Below, one piece after another: positions 32,745 to 40,861 of a DNA stretch of 64,000 bases; the first letter of the stretch is position 1; every line of letters begins with the position of its first letter. The notes beneath the pieces are model-generated. The model saw only the letters and a program-made list of their open reading frames with translations. It was not told the origin of the DNA and did no database searches. The position numbers and the translations under genes were made by a program. The DNA comes from Myxococcus stipitatus DSM 14675 (GTDB lineage Bacteria > Myxococcota > Myxococcia > Myxococcales > Myxococcaceae): contig NC_020126.1 of the NCBI RefSeq assembly GCF_000331735.1, positions 7,133,501 to 7,197,500 on the forward strand. The letters run 5' to 3'.

Positions 32745-35700
32745 TCATTCGCGCTCGTCCGCCTTCTTCGACGGGGTCGGAGGAGGCATGTCGAGCGCCG
32801 GCACGGCACCCCGTGGGGGCTTGACCTGGGGGATGGTGGGCGAGCGCGCGGGCGTGCCTCCCGGGGGCGGCTGTGCGGTGCCCTTCACGGCGTTGGGCTC
32901 CGCGGGGGCGCGGTCGGAGCCGTCCTGGAGGGGGTTGCCCCCCGAGCGGGCCGCCTGACGGCGCAGGGTGGTCAGCTCCTTCTCCTGCACCTCGAGCATC
33001 TCCTGGAGTTGCTCCACGTGGGACTGGAGCTGCTCCATCTCCGCGGCCATCTCGAGAACGGCCTCGGGCTGGGAGGAGGTCTTGAGCTCCTCGAGGCTCT
33101 TGAGGAGCTCGCCGCGCTCGGACTCCATCGTGGAGAGTCGCGCTTGCAGGTCCTTCACGAGGGGCTCGAGGCGGGCGCGCTCGAAGCGGTCGTTGAGGAG
33201 CTCTTGCTTCTCCGCGGTGAGGGCCTGGGTCTGTTCCTGGAGGCGCGTGAGCTCGGTGCGGAGGGTGGTGAGGCGGTCGGAGGTGGAGCCCTCGCGCTGC
33301 TGGAGCTGACGGCGTGCGTCTTCGAGCGCCGCGGCGACGAGGGTCCGCTCGGCGCGCTCGGTGTCGAGCATCCGGACGGCGTCGGTGGACGCGGTCTCCA
33401 TGGCGGTGATGCGCCCTTCCAGACGGACTCGGGCGGCCCGAGCGACGGTCAGGTCGGACTGGAGGCGCTCGCGTTCCGACTCGGCGCGGCCGGCGCGCTC
33501 CTGTAGAGCCTGGACGGTGGCGGCGCTCTCCGTGGTGGCGGACTCGAGCTCGGTGATGCGGGCTTCGAGCTTCGACTCCGAGGCGTCCTGGGCCGTCCGC
33601 GCGGCGTCGAGGAGGGCGGCGGATTCGGAGAGACGGGCCTCCAAGCTGTCCTTGCTGGCGCGCACGTCTTCCAGGAGGACCATCGTGCTCGTGAGCTTCG
33701 ACTCCAGCTCGGCCTTGTTCGTCCGCTCGGCTTCGAGTTGCGCGGCCGACTCCGTGAGCTTCGACTCCAGCTCGGCCTTGTTCGTCCGCTCGGCCGCAAC
33801 GTGAGCGGTCGACTCGGAGAGCTTCGACTCCAAGGCGTCCTTCGCGGTGCGCTCCGCCTCGAGCTGGGCGACCGTCTCCGCGAGCTTCGACTCCAACTCG
33901 ACCTTGTTCGTGTGCTCGGCCTCGAACCGGGCGGTCGACTCGGAGAGCTTCGACGCGAGGGAGTCCTTCGCGGTGTGCTCGACTTCGAGCCGGGCCACCG
34001 TTTCCACGAGCTTGGACTCCAGCTCCACGATGTCGTTCCGCTGTGCGTTGAGCTGGGCCGCCGTCTCCGTGAGCTTCAACTCCAGCTCGAGCGTGTCGTT
34101 CCGGTGGACGCCGAGCTGAGTCGAAGTCTCCTCGAGCTTCGACTCCAGCGACTCCTTCGCCATGCGCTCGGCATCGAGCAGGGCCGTCGACTCGGTGAGC
34201 TTCGACTCCCACTCCGAGCGAGCCTGCTCCAGCTGCGCCTCCAGCGACGAGGCGCGCGCCTGCTCTGCCCGGGCACTCTCGGTGACGCGCGCCAGCTCCG
34301 CCCGGGTGGTCTCCAGCGAGGCACGTTCGGTCTCGAGCGAGGTCTCCATCGCGGTGGCCTTCCCCGCGAAGCGGCGAGCCGTCTCCAACTGCACCATCAG
34401 CAACTCGGCGTTCTCGCGCTGTGCGGCCAGTCGGTCCTGTGCATCCACCAACTCCGCGTCGAGCCGAGCGATGTGCATGCCCCGGTCGTGCAGCGCGGCC
34501 ATGGCGCGCTGGAGCTCCATCCCCAGGCGCATCGCGTCCTGCCGAGCGGCCATCAGGTGGTTCATCTCCCCCCGCAGCCCCAGCACCTCCTGGCGCGTGG
34601 CCTCCAGTGCGGTCTCGGTCTCCTCCAGCTCGCGCTGATGTGTCGCCGCCCGCTCCTCGAGCCGCTGACGCTCGGCCTCGTGCGCCGACGCGGACTCCGA
34701 CAACCGAGAGGCCCGCGCCTCGCTCTCGCGAAGCTCCTCGCGGAGCCGCTCCGCCTGTGCCTGGAGCTCTTGCAGCGACCAGTCCCGCTCGGAGAGCTGC
34801 GCATCCACCGCGCGCTTCGCCGCCTCCGCATCGCCCAGCGCCTGTTCCGAGGTGGCCAGTCGAGCGTTCGCGCTCGTCACCTCCGACTCCAGGCGCTCAC
34901 GCAGCTCGCGAGCCGATTCCTCGGACTGGGCGCGAGCCTCGGAAGCTTCGCGCAGCTCCGTCACGGACTGCTCCGCGCTCTTCTCGAGGTCCCGAATCCG
35001 AAGCTCACGGGCCTCCAGCTCACGTCGCGCCTCCGCCAGCGCGGCCTCGTGCGATTCGCGTTCGCGGGACAGCTCGGAGCGAATCGACTCACGCCCCTGC
35101 TGCTCGGCCGTGAGCGACGCTCGTGCCTCCGTGAGTGCGGCCTCGGATTCCGCTCGGGCCGACTCCTCCGTCGACAGCGCTTCGCGAGCTTGAGCAAGCG
35201 AGGACTCCAGCTCGGAGCGGGCACGCTGCTCTCCCTCGAGCCGCTCGTGAACCCGCGCCAGTCCGGCCTCGCCGTCGCTGCGCTCCTGACGCTCCGTCTC
35301 CAGCTCCACGCGGACCGAGCTCAGCGCCTCACGCTCGGCCACCAGCGTGGACTCGGCCTGAGTCCTCCGGTCCTTCTCCGAGGCAAGCTCCGCCTGAAGG
35401 CGCGCGACCACCGCGTCCGCATCAGAAGCCCGCTCCCGTGTCCGCTCCAGCTCCGCCGTCAGCGCCTCACGCGCGGCGGCAAGCAGCCTGCGAGCTTCGT
35501 CCAGCGACGCGGGCTCTTGCCCACGATTCTCTCGCTCAGCGGCAAGCTTCTCTCGAGCTTCCTCGAGCGCGGCAACGAACCGGGCGCGCTGCTCTGATTC
35601 GGCCTGAAGGCGAAGGGGGTCGTCCGGCAGCGTGGCACTGGACCGGGCATTCACCTCGTACAGACGGGTCTGGGCCTCCGCCAGCGCCTCGGCACCTTCC

Positions 35701-38700
35701 TCGATACTGGACTGAGCCTCCGCCAGGTCCTCGCTCAACCGGGCTTGCGCCTTCGTGAGCGACTCGGCGACCGCCGTCCTTTCTTCGAGCTGTGACCGGG
35801 CATCCGTCAGCGCGGCTGCCGTCTCGATGTGAGCGGCAACCAGCGCCTGGGCTTCCGAGAGTGCGGCCTCCGCCGCCGCCTTCGCCTCGGCGCGTTCCTC
35901 AGCGAGAGCCCGTGCCTCCGCGAGCTCGGCGACGACCGCCGCCTTCGCCTCCGCGCTCGCATCGATGACAGCCTGGGCTTCCTTGAGCGAGGCATCCAGC
36001 GCCGCAGTGGCTTCAGCGCTTGCCTCGATACGGGACTGGGCCTCCGCGAGCGCGGCTTCGACCACCGCCCTCTCTTCGGCACCTTCCTCGATACGAGACC
36101 GGGCCTCCGCGAGCGCGGCTTCTACCGCCGCCTTCTCGTCGACACCTGCCTCGATGCGAGACCGGGCCTCCACGAGCGCGGCCTCTGCCTCGGCCTTCGC
36201 CTCGGCACCTTCCTCGATACGAGACCGAGCCTCCGCGAGCGCGGCTTCTACCGCCGCCTTCGCCTCGGCACCTTCCTCGATACGAGACCGAGCCTCCGCG
36301 AGCGCGGCTTCTACCGCCGCCTTCTCTTCGACGCTTTCCTCGATACGAGACCGGGCCTCCGCGAGCGCGGCCTCTGTCTCGGCCTTCGCCGCGGTGCTTC
36401 GCTCGATGAGCGCCTGCGCATCCGAGAGCGCGGCGGCCACCGCATCCTTCGCATCAGCGCCCTGCTGGATACGCGCCTGAGCCTCGGCCAGCTCCGCCAG
36501 GACGCGAGCATCCATCTCTCGCAGCCGGGCTCGGGCCTCTTCCAGCGCGGCATCGACTTCCGCCTTCGCCTCGGCGCTCTGCTCGAGACGGGACTGAGCC
36601 TCCGCCAGCGCAGTCTCGGCCTCGGTCCCCTGCTGAATCCGAGCCTGGGCGGCGGCCAGCTCCGCCGAGGCACGAGCATTCACCTCATGCAGACGGGCCT
36701 GCGTCTCCGACAGCGCGGCGTCCAGTCCGGCCTTCGCCGCGACCTCTTCTTCGATACGGGCCTGCGCCTCCAGCAGCGCGGCATCAATCGCCGCCTTCGC
36801 CTCCGCGCCTTCCTCGAGACGAGTCTGCGCCTCAATCAGCGCGGCATCGACCTCCGCCTTCGCCTCCGCCCCTTCCCCCAGACGAGTCCGCGCCTCAACC
36901 AGCGCGGCATCGACCTCCGCCTTCGCCGCGGCGCTGTTATCCAGACGCGCCTGAACCTCGGCCAGCGCGGCATCGACCTCCGCCTTCGCCTCGACGCCCT
37001 GCTGAATCCGAACGCGAGCCTCGGCCAGCGACACCTCGACGCGCGCTGTCTCCTCGGTCGCCGCCTCGAACAGCGCCTGAGTCTCCGCGAGCGAGGTCTC
37101 GACGCGCTCACGCCGCGAGACCTCCGCTTCGAGCCGAGCCTGGAACTGCGCGAGCGTCCCCTCCACGTGACTTCGCTGCTGTCCCTCGCCGTGGAGCTGT
37201 CCCTGGGCCTCGGACAGCGACGCCTCCGCCTTGGAGCGCCGCTCGACCTCCTCCTGCAACTGGACCTGGACGTCCGCGAGCGCGGCCTCCCAACGCGCGC
37301 GCCGCTCGACCTCCGCATCCAACGACTCACGCGTCCGCGACAAAGAGGCTTCGGCCTCCACGAGCCGCTGAGTCGCACTCTCCAACTTGCCGCGGGAGAC
37401 GCGCAGGGCCTCCTCCACCGCCGCCCGAGCCTCTCGCTCCTGGTCGAGCTCCCCACCCACCCGCGCCGCCAACCCCGCCGTGGAGTCGCGCTCCTGCTGC
37501 GCCGTCTCCAGGTCCGACTGCATCACCAGAAGCGACGCCGCGAGTTCCTCCGCCCGCGCGGCATCCTCGCGACGCCCTCGGCTCAGCGCCGAGACCTCCG
37601 CCTCCAGCTCCACCACGCGCCGGACGAGCGCCTGACGCTCCTCCTCCAGCTCCAGCTTGCGCGCCTCGGTCTCCGTCCGGATCGCGGCCTCGGTCCGAGC
37701 CTCCTCGCCCAGCGACTCCGCCTTCGCGCGCTCTGTCTCCAGCGCGCGCTCCAGCGACGACAACCGCTCCTGAACCCCGGAGCGCTCTGCCTCCAGCGCC
37801 CCCGTGAGCCCCGCCTCCAGCCGAGCCCGCTCCGCCTCCAGCTCCGAGATTCGCTCCCGAGCCTCGTGAAGCGCTCCCTCCAGCGTCCCCGCCGTGGCCC
37901 GAGCCGACGCTTCGGCCTCGGTGAGCGCCGCCAACTCCCGCCGCAGCCGGTCCTCGCGCTCCTGGGCGGCGACGAGCTCCGTCTCCTGCCCGCGCCCGTC
38001 GGCCACGAGCGCCGCCAGCCGCTCCTCCGCGTCCCGCCGAGCCCCTTCCGCCGCCGCCACGCGAACCGACGCATCCGTCAGCTCACGCGCCGCACGAGCC
38101 AGCTCCGCCTCCTTCACGGAGACCGCCGCGGCCGCCACCCGAGCGGACTCCTCCGCCCGAGCAGTCCCTTCCTTCAGGTGCTCCACCGCCGCCAGGGCCG
38201 ACGAGTACTGCTCGGCGATGCGCAGCTCCCGCTCCCGCGCGGCCTCGGCGGCACGACGGCGGTCCTCGGAGTGCTCCACCGCCCGCTCCGACGAGAGCCG
38301 GTCCTTCTCCCGGTCGATGCGCAGCGTCGACAGCTCGTCCTGCAGCTCGCGAACCTGGGTGTACGTCTGGGTCAGCCGCTCGCGGGCCTCCTCCAACGTC
38401 GCCGTCAGCTCCTCGCGGCGAGCCCGCTCCAACCGGAGCGTCTCCTGCGCCGAGAGCACCTGGACGCCCGCCTCCGCCTGCGCCCGCTGCGCCGCCTCCA
38501 CATCCAACCGCTGCGCCGCCAGCCGTCGGTCCGTATCCCCCAGCCGCTCGTGCGCGACCTGGAGCTCCAGCTCCCGCCGACGAAGCTTGCCGGCCAGGTC
38601 ATCCCGCTCCCGCTGAGACTCCGGCGTGCCGCGCGCCTGCTCGAGCTGCGCGGTGAGCCGCGCCACCTCATCCCGAGCATCCTCCAGCTCCGGCTTGAGC

Positions 38701-39500
38701 GCGGCGACCTGCGCCTCGCGGTCCGTCAGCTCCGTGCGAAGCCGCGACAACGACTCCTTCAACCGGGCCCCGCGCTCCTCCCACGACTTCGCGCGCGCGA
38801 CCACCTCATCCATCTTCCCCCGGGTGAAGGCCAACGGCTCCGGAGGGAGCTGGACCCACGTGGGGTCCACCACCCGCGACGGCTCCAGCCCCGCCACCAC
38901 CACGAAGTACGCCGCCTCGCCGTTCTCCACGAGGGTGCCGTCCACCTGGAGCCCCTCGCCCTTCTCGAAGGCGAGCTGGTAGCCCAGCACCGGCGACTGC
39001 GTCGCCACCTCCACATGGGGGAAGTGGACCTGGAGCGCATCCAGCAGCAGCCCGTACGTCGGCGGCGCCCCGCCCTCCTCCGCCTCCATCAGCTGCGGCA
39101 GCGCGAGCCCCGCCACGTTGCGCAGGCCGCCCACGAGGAAGCCCTGCTTCGCCACCAGCCGCGCCAGCTCCGCCAGGAGCTCCGGCGCGCGGACATACGG
39201 GGCCAGGTCCGCGACCAGCACCACGTCGAAGCTGCCCGGCTCGAAGTCGTCGTAGATGTTGGCGCGATAACGCAGCGAGGGCCCACCATGCGCCTTCTGC
39301 GCCGCATGGACCGCCTTCAGGTCCGCGTCACAGGCCACCACCGCGCGAGCCCCCCGCTCCACGAGGAATCGGGCGCTCTCGCCTCCGGTGGAGGCCACCG
39401 CGTCGACCTCCAACACCCGACGACGGGCGAAGAGGCTCTCGGCGAAGATGTAGCGGGGCAGCAGTTCACTGGGCCCCATGCGACGGAATGTGTGATGCAT
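32745..39500 (-). CDS. giant coiled-coil protein with methyltransferase-like N-terminal domain
   Basis: 2251 residues, about 240 kDa, no signal peptide. Residues 1 to about 225 have the alternating strand/helix pattern of a class I methyltransferase (RRVLEVDAVASTGGESARFL, DFEPGSFDVVLVADLAPYV, KQGFLVGGLRN). Motif I lacks the usual GxGxG, so cofactor binding is doubtful. From about residue 240 to 2200 it is almost continuous heptad coiled coil. Two stretches consist of 21-residue repeats (three heptads): EARSRIEEGAEAKAAVEAAL-type at about 820-1275 and LESKLAETVAQLEAERTAKD-type at about 1760-1985. The tail is Pro-rich and basic-acidic (PPPTPSKKADERE). First gene of an operon with dapF and two response regulators. 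The architecture recalls myxobacterial motility and polarity coiled-coil proteins with a globular head (such as AglZ or FrzS), but the head differs. Function unknown. Confidence 0.85.
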   Translation of the reverse strand: MHHTFRRMGPSELLPRYIFAESLFARRRVLEVDAVASTGGESARFLVERGARAVVACDADLKAVHAAQKAHGGPSLRYRANIYDDFEPGSFDVVLVADLAPYVRAPELLAELARLVAKQGFLVGGLRNVAGLALPQLMEAEEGGAPPTYGLLLDALQVHFPHVEVATQSPVLGYQLAFEKGEGLQVDGTLVENGEAAYFVVVAGLEPSRVVDPTWVQLPPEPLAFTRGKMDEVVARAKSWEERGARLKESLSRLRTELTDREAQVAALKPELEDARDEVARLTAQLEQARGTPESQRERDDLAGKLRRRELELQVAHERLGDTDRRLAAQRLDVEAAQRAQAEAGVQVLSAQETLRLERARREELTATLEEARERLTQTYTQVRELQDELSTLRIDREKDRLSSERAVEHSEDRRRAAEAARERELRIAEQYSSALAAVEHLKEGTARAEESARVAAAAVSVKEAELARAARELTDASVRVAAAEGARRDAEERLAALVADGRGQETELVAAQEREDRLRRELAALTEAEASARATAGTLEGALHEARERISELEAERARLEAGLTGALEAERSGVQERLSSLERALETERAKAESLGEEARTEAAIRTETEARKLELEEERQALVRRVVELEAEVSALSRGRREDAARAEELAASLLVMQSDLETAQQERDSTAGLAARVGGELDQEREARAAVEEALRVSRGKLESATQRLVEAEASLSRTRESLDAEVERRARWEAALADVQVQLQEEVERRSKAEASLSEAQGQLHGEGQQRSHVEGTLAQFQARLEAEVSRRERVETSLAETQALFEAATEETARVEVSLAEARVRIQQGVEAKAEVDAALAEVQARLDNSAAAKAEVDAALVEARTRLGEGAEAKAEVDAALIEAQTRLEEGAEAKAAIDAALLEAQARIEEEVAAKAGLDAALSETQARLHEVNARASAELAAAQARIQQGTEAETALAEAQSRLEQSAEAKAEVDAALEEARARLREMDARVLAELAEAQARIQQGADAKDAVAAALSDAQALIERSTAAKAETEAALAEARSRIEESVEEKAAVEAALAEARSRIEEGAEAKAAVEAALAEARSRIEEGAEAKAEAEAALVEARSRIEAGVDEKAAVEAALAEARSRIEEGAEERAVVEAALAEAQSRIEASAEATAALDASLKEAQAVIDASAEAKAAVVAELAEARALAEERAEAKAAAEAALSEAQALVAAHIETAAALTDARSQLEERTAVAESLTKAQARLSEDLAEAQSSIEEGAEALAEAQTRLYEVNARSSATLPDDPLRLQAESEQRARFVAALEEAREKLAAERENRGQEPASLDEARRLLAAAREALTAELERTRERASDADAVVARLQAELASEKDRRTQAESTLVAEREALSSVRVELETERQERSDGEAGLARVHERLEGEQRARSELESSLAQAREALSTEESARAESEAALTEARASLTAEQQGRESIRSELSRERESHEAALAEARRELEARELRIRDLEKSAEQSVTELREASEARAQSEESARELRERLESEVTSANARLATSEQALGDAEAAKRAVDAQLSERDWSLQELQAQAERLREELRESEARASRLSESASAHEAERQRLEERAATHQRELEETETALEATRQEVLGLRGEMNHLMAARQDAMRLGMELQRAMAALHDRGMHIARLDAELVDAQDRLAAQRENAELLMVQLETARRFAGKATAMETSLETERASLETTRAELARVTESARAEQARASSLEAQLEQARSEWESKLTESTALLDAERMAKESLESKLEETSTQLGVHRNDTLELELKLTETAAQLNAQRNDIVELESKLVETVARLEVEHTAKDSLASKLSESTARFEAEHTNKVELESKLAETVAQLEAERTAKDALESKLSESTAHVAAERTNKAELESKLTESAAQLEAERTNKAELESKLTSTMVLLEDVRASKDSLEARLSESAALLDAARTAQDASESKLEARITELESATTESAATVQALQERAGRAESERERLQSDLTVARAARVRLEGRITAMETASTDAVRMLDTERAERTLVAAALEDARRQLQQREGSTSDRLTTLRTELTRLQEQTQALTAEKQELLNDRFERARLEPLVKDLQARLSTMESERGELLKSLEELKTSSQPEAVLEMAAEMEQLQSHVEQLQEMLEVQEKELTTLRRQAARSGGNPLQDGSDRAPAEPNAVKGTAQPPPGGTPARSPTIPQVKPPRGAVPALDMPPPTPSKKADERE
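33550..34210 (-). repeat. 21-residue (63-base) coiled-coil repeats, C-terminal array
   Basis: Within the giant protein, about ten units of the form LESKLxETxAQLEAERTxKxx follow each other at a 63-base period. Units differ by several residues, so the array is older and more diverged than the upstream one. Three-heptad periodicity keeps coiled-coil register. Confidence 0.75.
35680..37040 (-). repeat. 21-residue (63-base) coiled-coil repeats, central array
   Basis: About twenty units related to AEARSRIEEGAEAKAAVEAAL. Some units are interrupted by short variants (LHEVNARASAEL). Units between about 36020 and 36370 are nearly identical at DNA level, so the array has expanded recently there, probably by slippage or unequal crossing over. 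Confidence 0.8.
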
Positions 39501-39519
39501 GGGTGTGTTCGGGGGTAGG

Positions 39520-39547
39520 AGTATAGCCGTGGGCCTCCGCGCCCCAA
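39520..39547 (-). promoter_or_regulatory. candidate housekeeping promoter of the giant coiled-coil operon
   Basis: On the minus strand: -35 TTGGGG (39542-39547), 16-base spacer, -10 TATACT (39520-39525). The -10 box is close to consensus and unusual in this GC-rich DNA. Transcription would start about 12 bases before the ATG at 39500, leaving a very short leader without an obvious Shine-Dalgarno sequence. Confidence 0.5.
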
Positions 39548-39604
39548 GGAAAGCGCCGCGCCGCGAAATCGGCCCGGCGCCCGGACGTCAGGAGAGCAGG
39601 CGAC

Positions 39605-40399
39605 ATGAACGGAACGGCACAGCAGGGTTTTGGCTATCGGGCACGGCGGACCTTCACGCGGCTGCTCGTCTTCTTCGTGATTCTGGGGCTGGGCGGACTG
39701 GTCGTCTTCCTCCTCTCCCAGCTCAACGCGCGCACCTTCACCCTGGAGCCCGTGGACGGCCAGCTCGTCGTCATGAAGGGCCGCATGGCCCCCATGGGCT
39801 CCGCCCCCTACCGCCCCGGGGACCCTCGGCTCACGGACGCCTACGCCCCCATCCCGCTGGAGGGCCAGGACGTCTCCTCCCTCATCCTCCGCAAGTTCAC
39901 CGAGCGCGATGAGCTGGACCGGGCCCTCTTCCCCCTCCTGGAGTCCCTGGCCCGCCCTCGCATCGGCGCCGAGGAGCCCGCCCGCGTCGAGCAGGGCCTC
40001 TACTACCTCCGCCGCGCCGAGAAGCTCTCCGGCGTCACCGAGGAGCAGCGCCTCACCCTCCAGAAGCTCCTGACCGAGGTGGCCTACTACCAGGCCCGCC
40101 AGAAGCTCGAGGACGCCCGCCGCCTCATCGGCGACGCCATGGTGCAGCTCAAGCTCGCCGCCGAGAGCCAGAGCCGCCACGCGCGCAGCGCCAACCAGAT
40201 GCTCTCCGTCGTGGCCCCCTCCGCCCGCGCCCTGGAGGAGTCCCTCCGCCGCGCCGTCCACACCCTGAGTGGGCCCCAGGAGAAACCCTGGGAGTCGCAG
40301 CCGACCCCGCCCGCACCTGCCCCCACCCCGGCGCCTCCGGAGGCCGCGCAGCCTGCCTTCCCGGTGGGGGATGGGGCCGATTCCGGTACGACTCCCTGA
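39605..40399 (+). CDS. membrane-anchored protein of unknown function
   Basis: 264 residues, unrecognised. A short basic cytoplasmic N-terminus (YRARRTFTRL) precedes one membrane helix (LLVFFVILGLGGLVVFLLSQL, residues about 19-39). The rest is periplasmic: a small beta segment (RTFTLEPVDGQLVVMKG), then helices rich in Arg/Glu/Leu (RVEQGLYYLRRAEKL, ARQKLEDARRLIGDAMVQLK), and a Pro/Ala-rich tail (PTPPAPAPTPAPPEAAQP). It could present a helical bundle in the periplasm. Its start lies 104 bases from the divergent giant coiled-coil gene, so the two may share regulation. A hairpin follows the stop at 40464-40489. Confidence 0.7.
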   Translation: MNGTAQQGFGYRARRTFTRLLVFFVILGLGGLVVFLLSQLNARTFTLEPVDGQLVVMKGRMAPMGSAPYRPGDPRLTDAYAPIPLEGQDVSSLILRKFTERDELDRALFPLLESLARPRIGAEEPARVEQGLYYLRRAEKLSGVTEEQRLTLQKLLTEVAYYQARQKLEDARRLIGDAMVQLKLAAESQSRHARSANQMLSVVAPSARALEESLRRAVHTLSGPQEKPWESQPTPPAPAPTPAPPEAAQPAFPVGDGADSGTTP

Positions 40400-40463
40400 G
40401 CGGGGCCCGGAGCATCCGCCCTCCCAGGTTTGATTCCACGACCTGCGTACGGAGCGTCGCCCA

Positions 40464-40489
40464 TCTCCTCACTCACTGTTGTGAGGAGA
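40464..40489 (+). terminator. hairpin after the membrane-anchored protein gene
   Basis: TCTCCTCAC (40464-40472) pairs perfectly with GTGAGGAGA (40481-40489), with an 8-base loop. It is located 64 bases past the stop at 40399. No T tract follows, so it may be a weak terminator or an mRNA-protecting 3' stem. Confidence 0.4.
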
Positions 40490-40560
40490 ACGTGACGAAG
40501 GCTGTTGGAGATCGATCATAGATTGCAAGGGTCGGACCTACGCGAGCACTAGATCTCGCG

Positions 40561-40589
40561 TTGACACCAACGGGGGCCCCCCATACCTT
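40561..40589 (+). promoter_or_regulatory. candidate housekeeping promoter for nrdA
   Basis: TTGACA at 40561-40566, 17-base spacer, TACCTT at 40584-40589. The -35 box is perfect and the -10 matches three of six including the key A and final T. The transcript would have a leader of about 265 bases before the nrdA start. Confidence 0.5.
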
Positions 40590-40715
40590 GTGCCCGGTCT
40601 GTGACGCCCCACCAACCAGGCGGCGTCCCAAGGGGCTCAGGGAGGGATTGTGGTTTCTTTACACACAGCAATCTACCCCGTATGTCAGCTGAGCCTCCGT
40701 TGCTTCCCAAGACGG

Positions 40716-40742
40716 TAGGTCCGCGGCGGTAGAGCGGACCTA
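40716..40742 (+). promoter_or_regulatory. leader hairpin upstream of nrdA
   Basis: TAGGTCCGC (40716-40724) and GCGGACCTA (40734-40742) form a perfect 9-bp stem with loop GGCGGTAGA. It lies 120 bases upstream of the nrdA start and inside the predicted transcript. Without a T tract it is more likely a regulatory or stabilising structure than a terminator. Confidence 0.4.
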
Positions 40743-40861
40743 TTCCCCTACACATCCGTGCAGTATTTTTCGTGGCTCGGGAACCGCTCCCAGGGCAAGC
40801 TCGAGGCTTGCCCAAGGGCCACGCCTTTGCCTTCTTGCCTTTCGTTTGGAGTGAGCCGCTC

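Larger units (their letters stand above)
40400..40861 (+). other. 462-base region upstream of nrdA with promoter and hairpins
   Basis: No convincing gene. It contains a perfect hairpin (40464-40489), a TTGACA promoter candidate (40561-40589) and a second perfect hairpin (40716-40742) in the presumed leader. I looked for an NrdR box pair and for a cobalamin-riboswitch B12 box and found neither. The region is less GC-rich than its surroundings, as expected for a regulatory segment. Confidence 0.6.

Noticed and set aside
35680..37040. Regular 63-base repeats considered as a CRISPR array or minisatellite
   Set aside because: The units are contiguous without spacers, stay in frame and encode a three-heptad coiled-coil unit.
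35829..39518. Long open frame of 1229 codons on the plus strand opposite the giant gene
   Set aside because: Its product is a low-complexity Arg/Leu/His-rich chain that mirrors the coiled-coil codons; it arises from high GC and lack of stops, not from selection.
40400..40861. Cobalamin riboswitch or NrdR boxes upstream of nrdA
   Set aside because: No B12-box-like motif and no paired NrdR-box sequence could be found; only simple hairpins are present.
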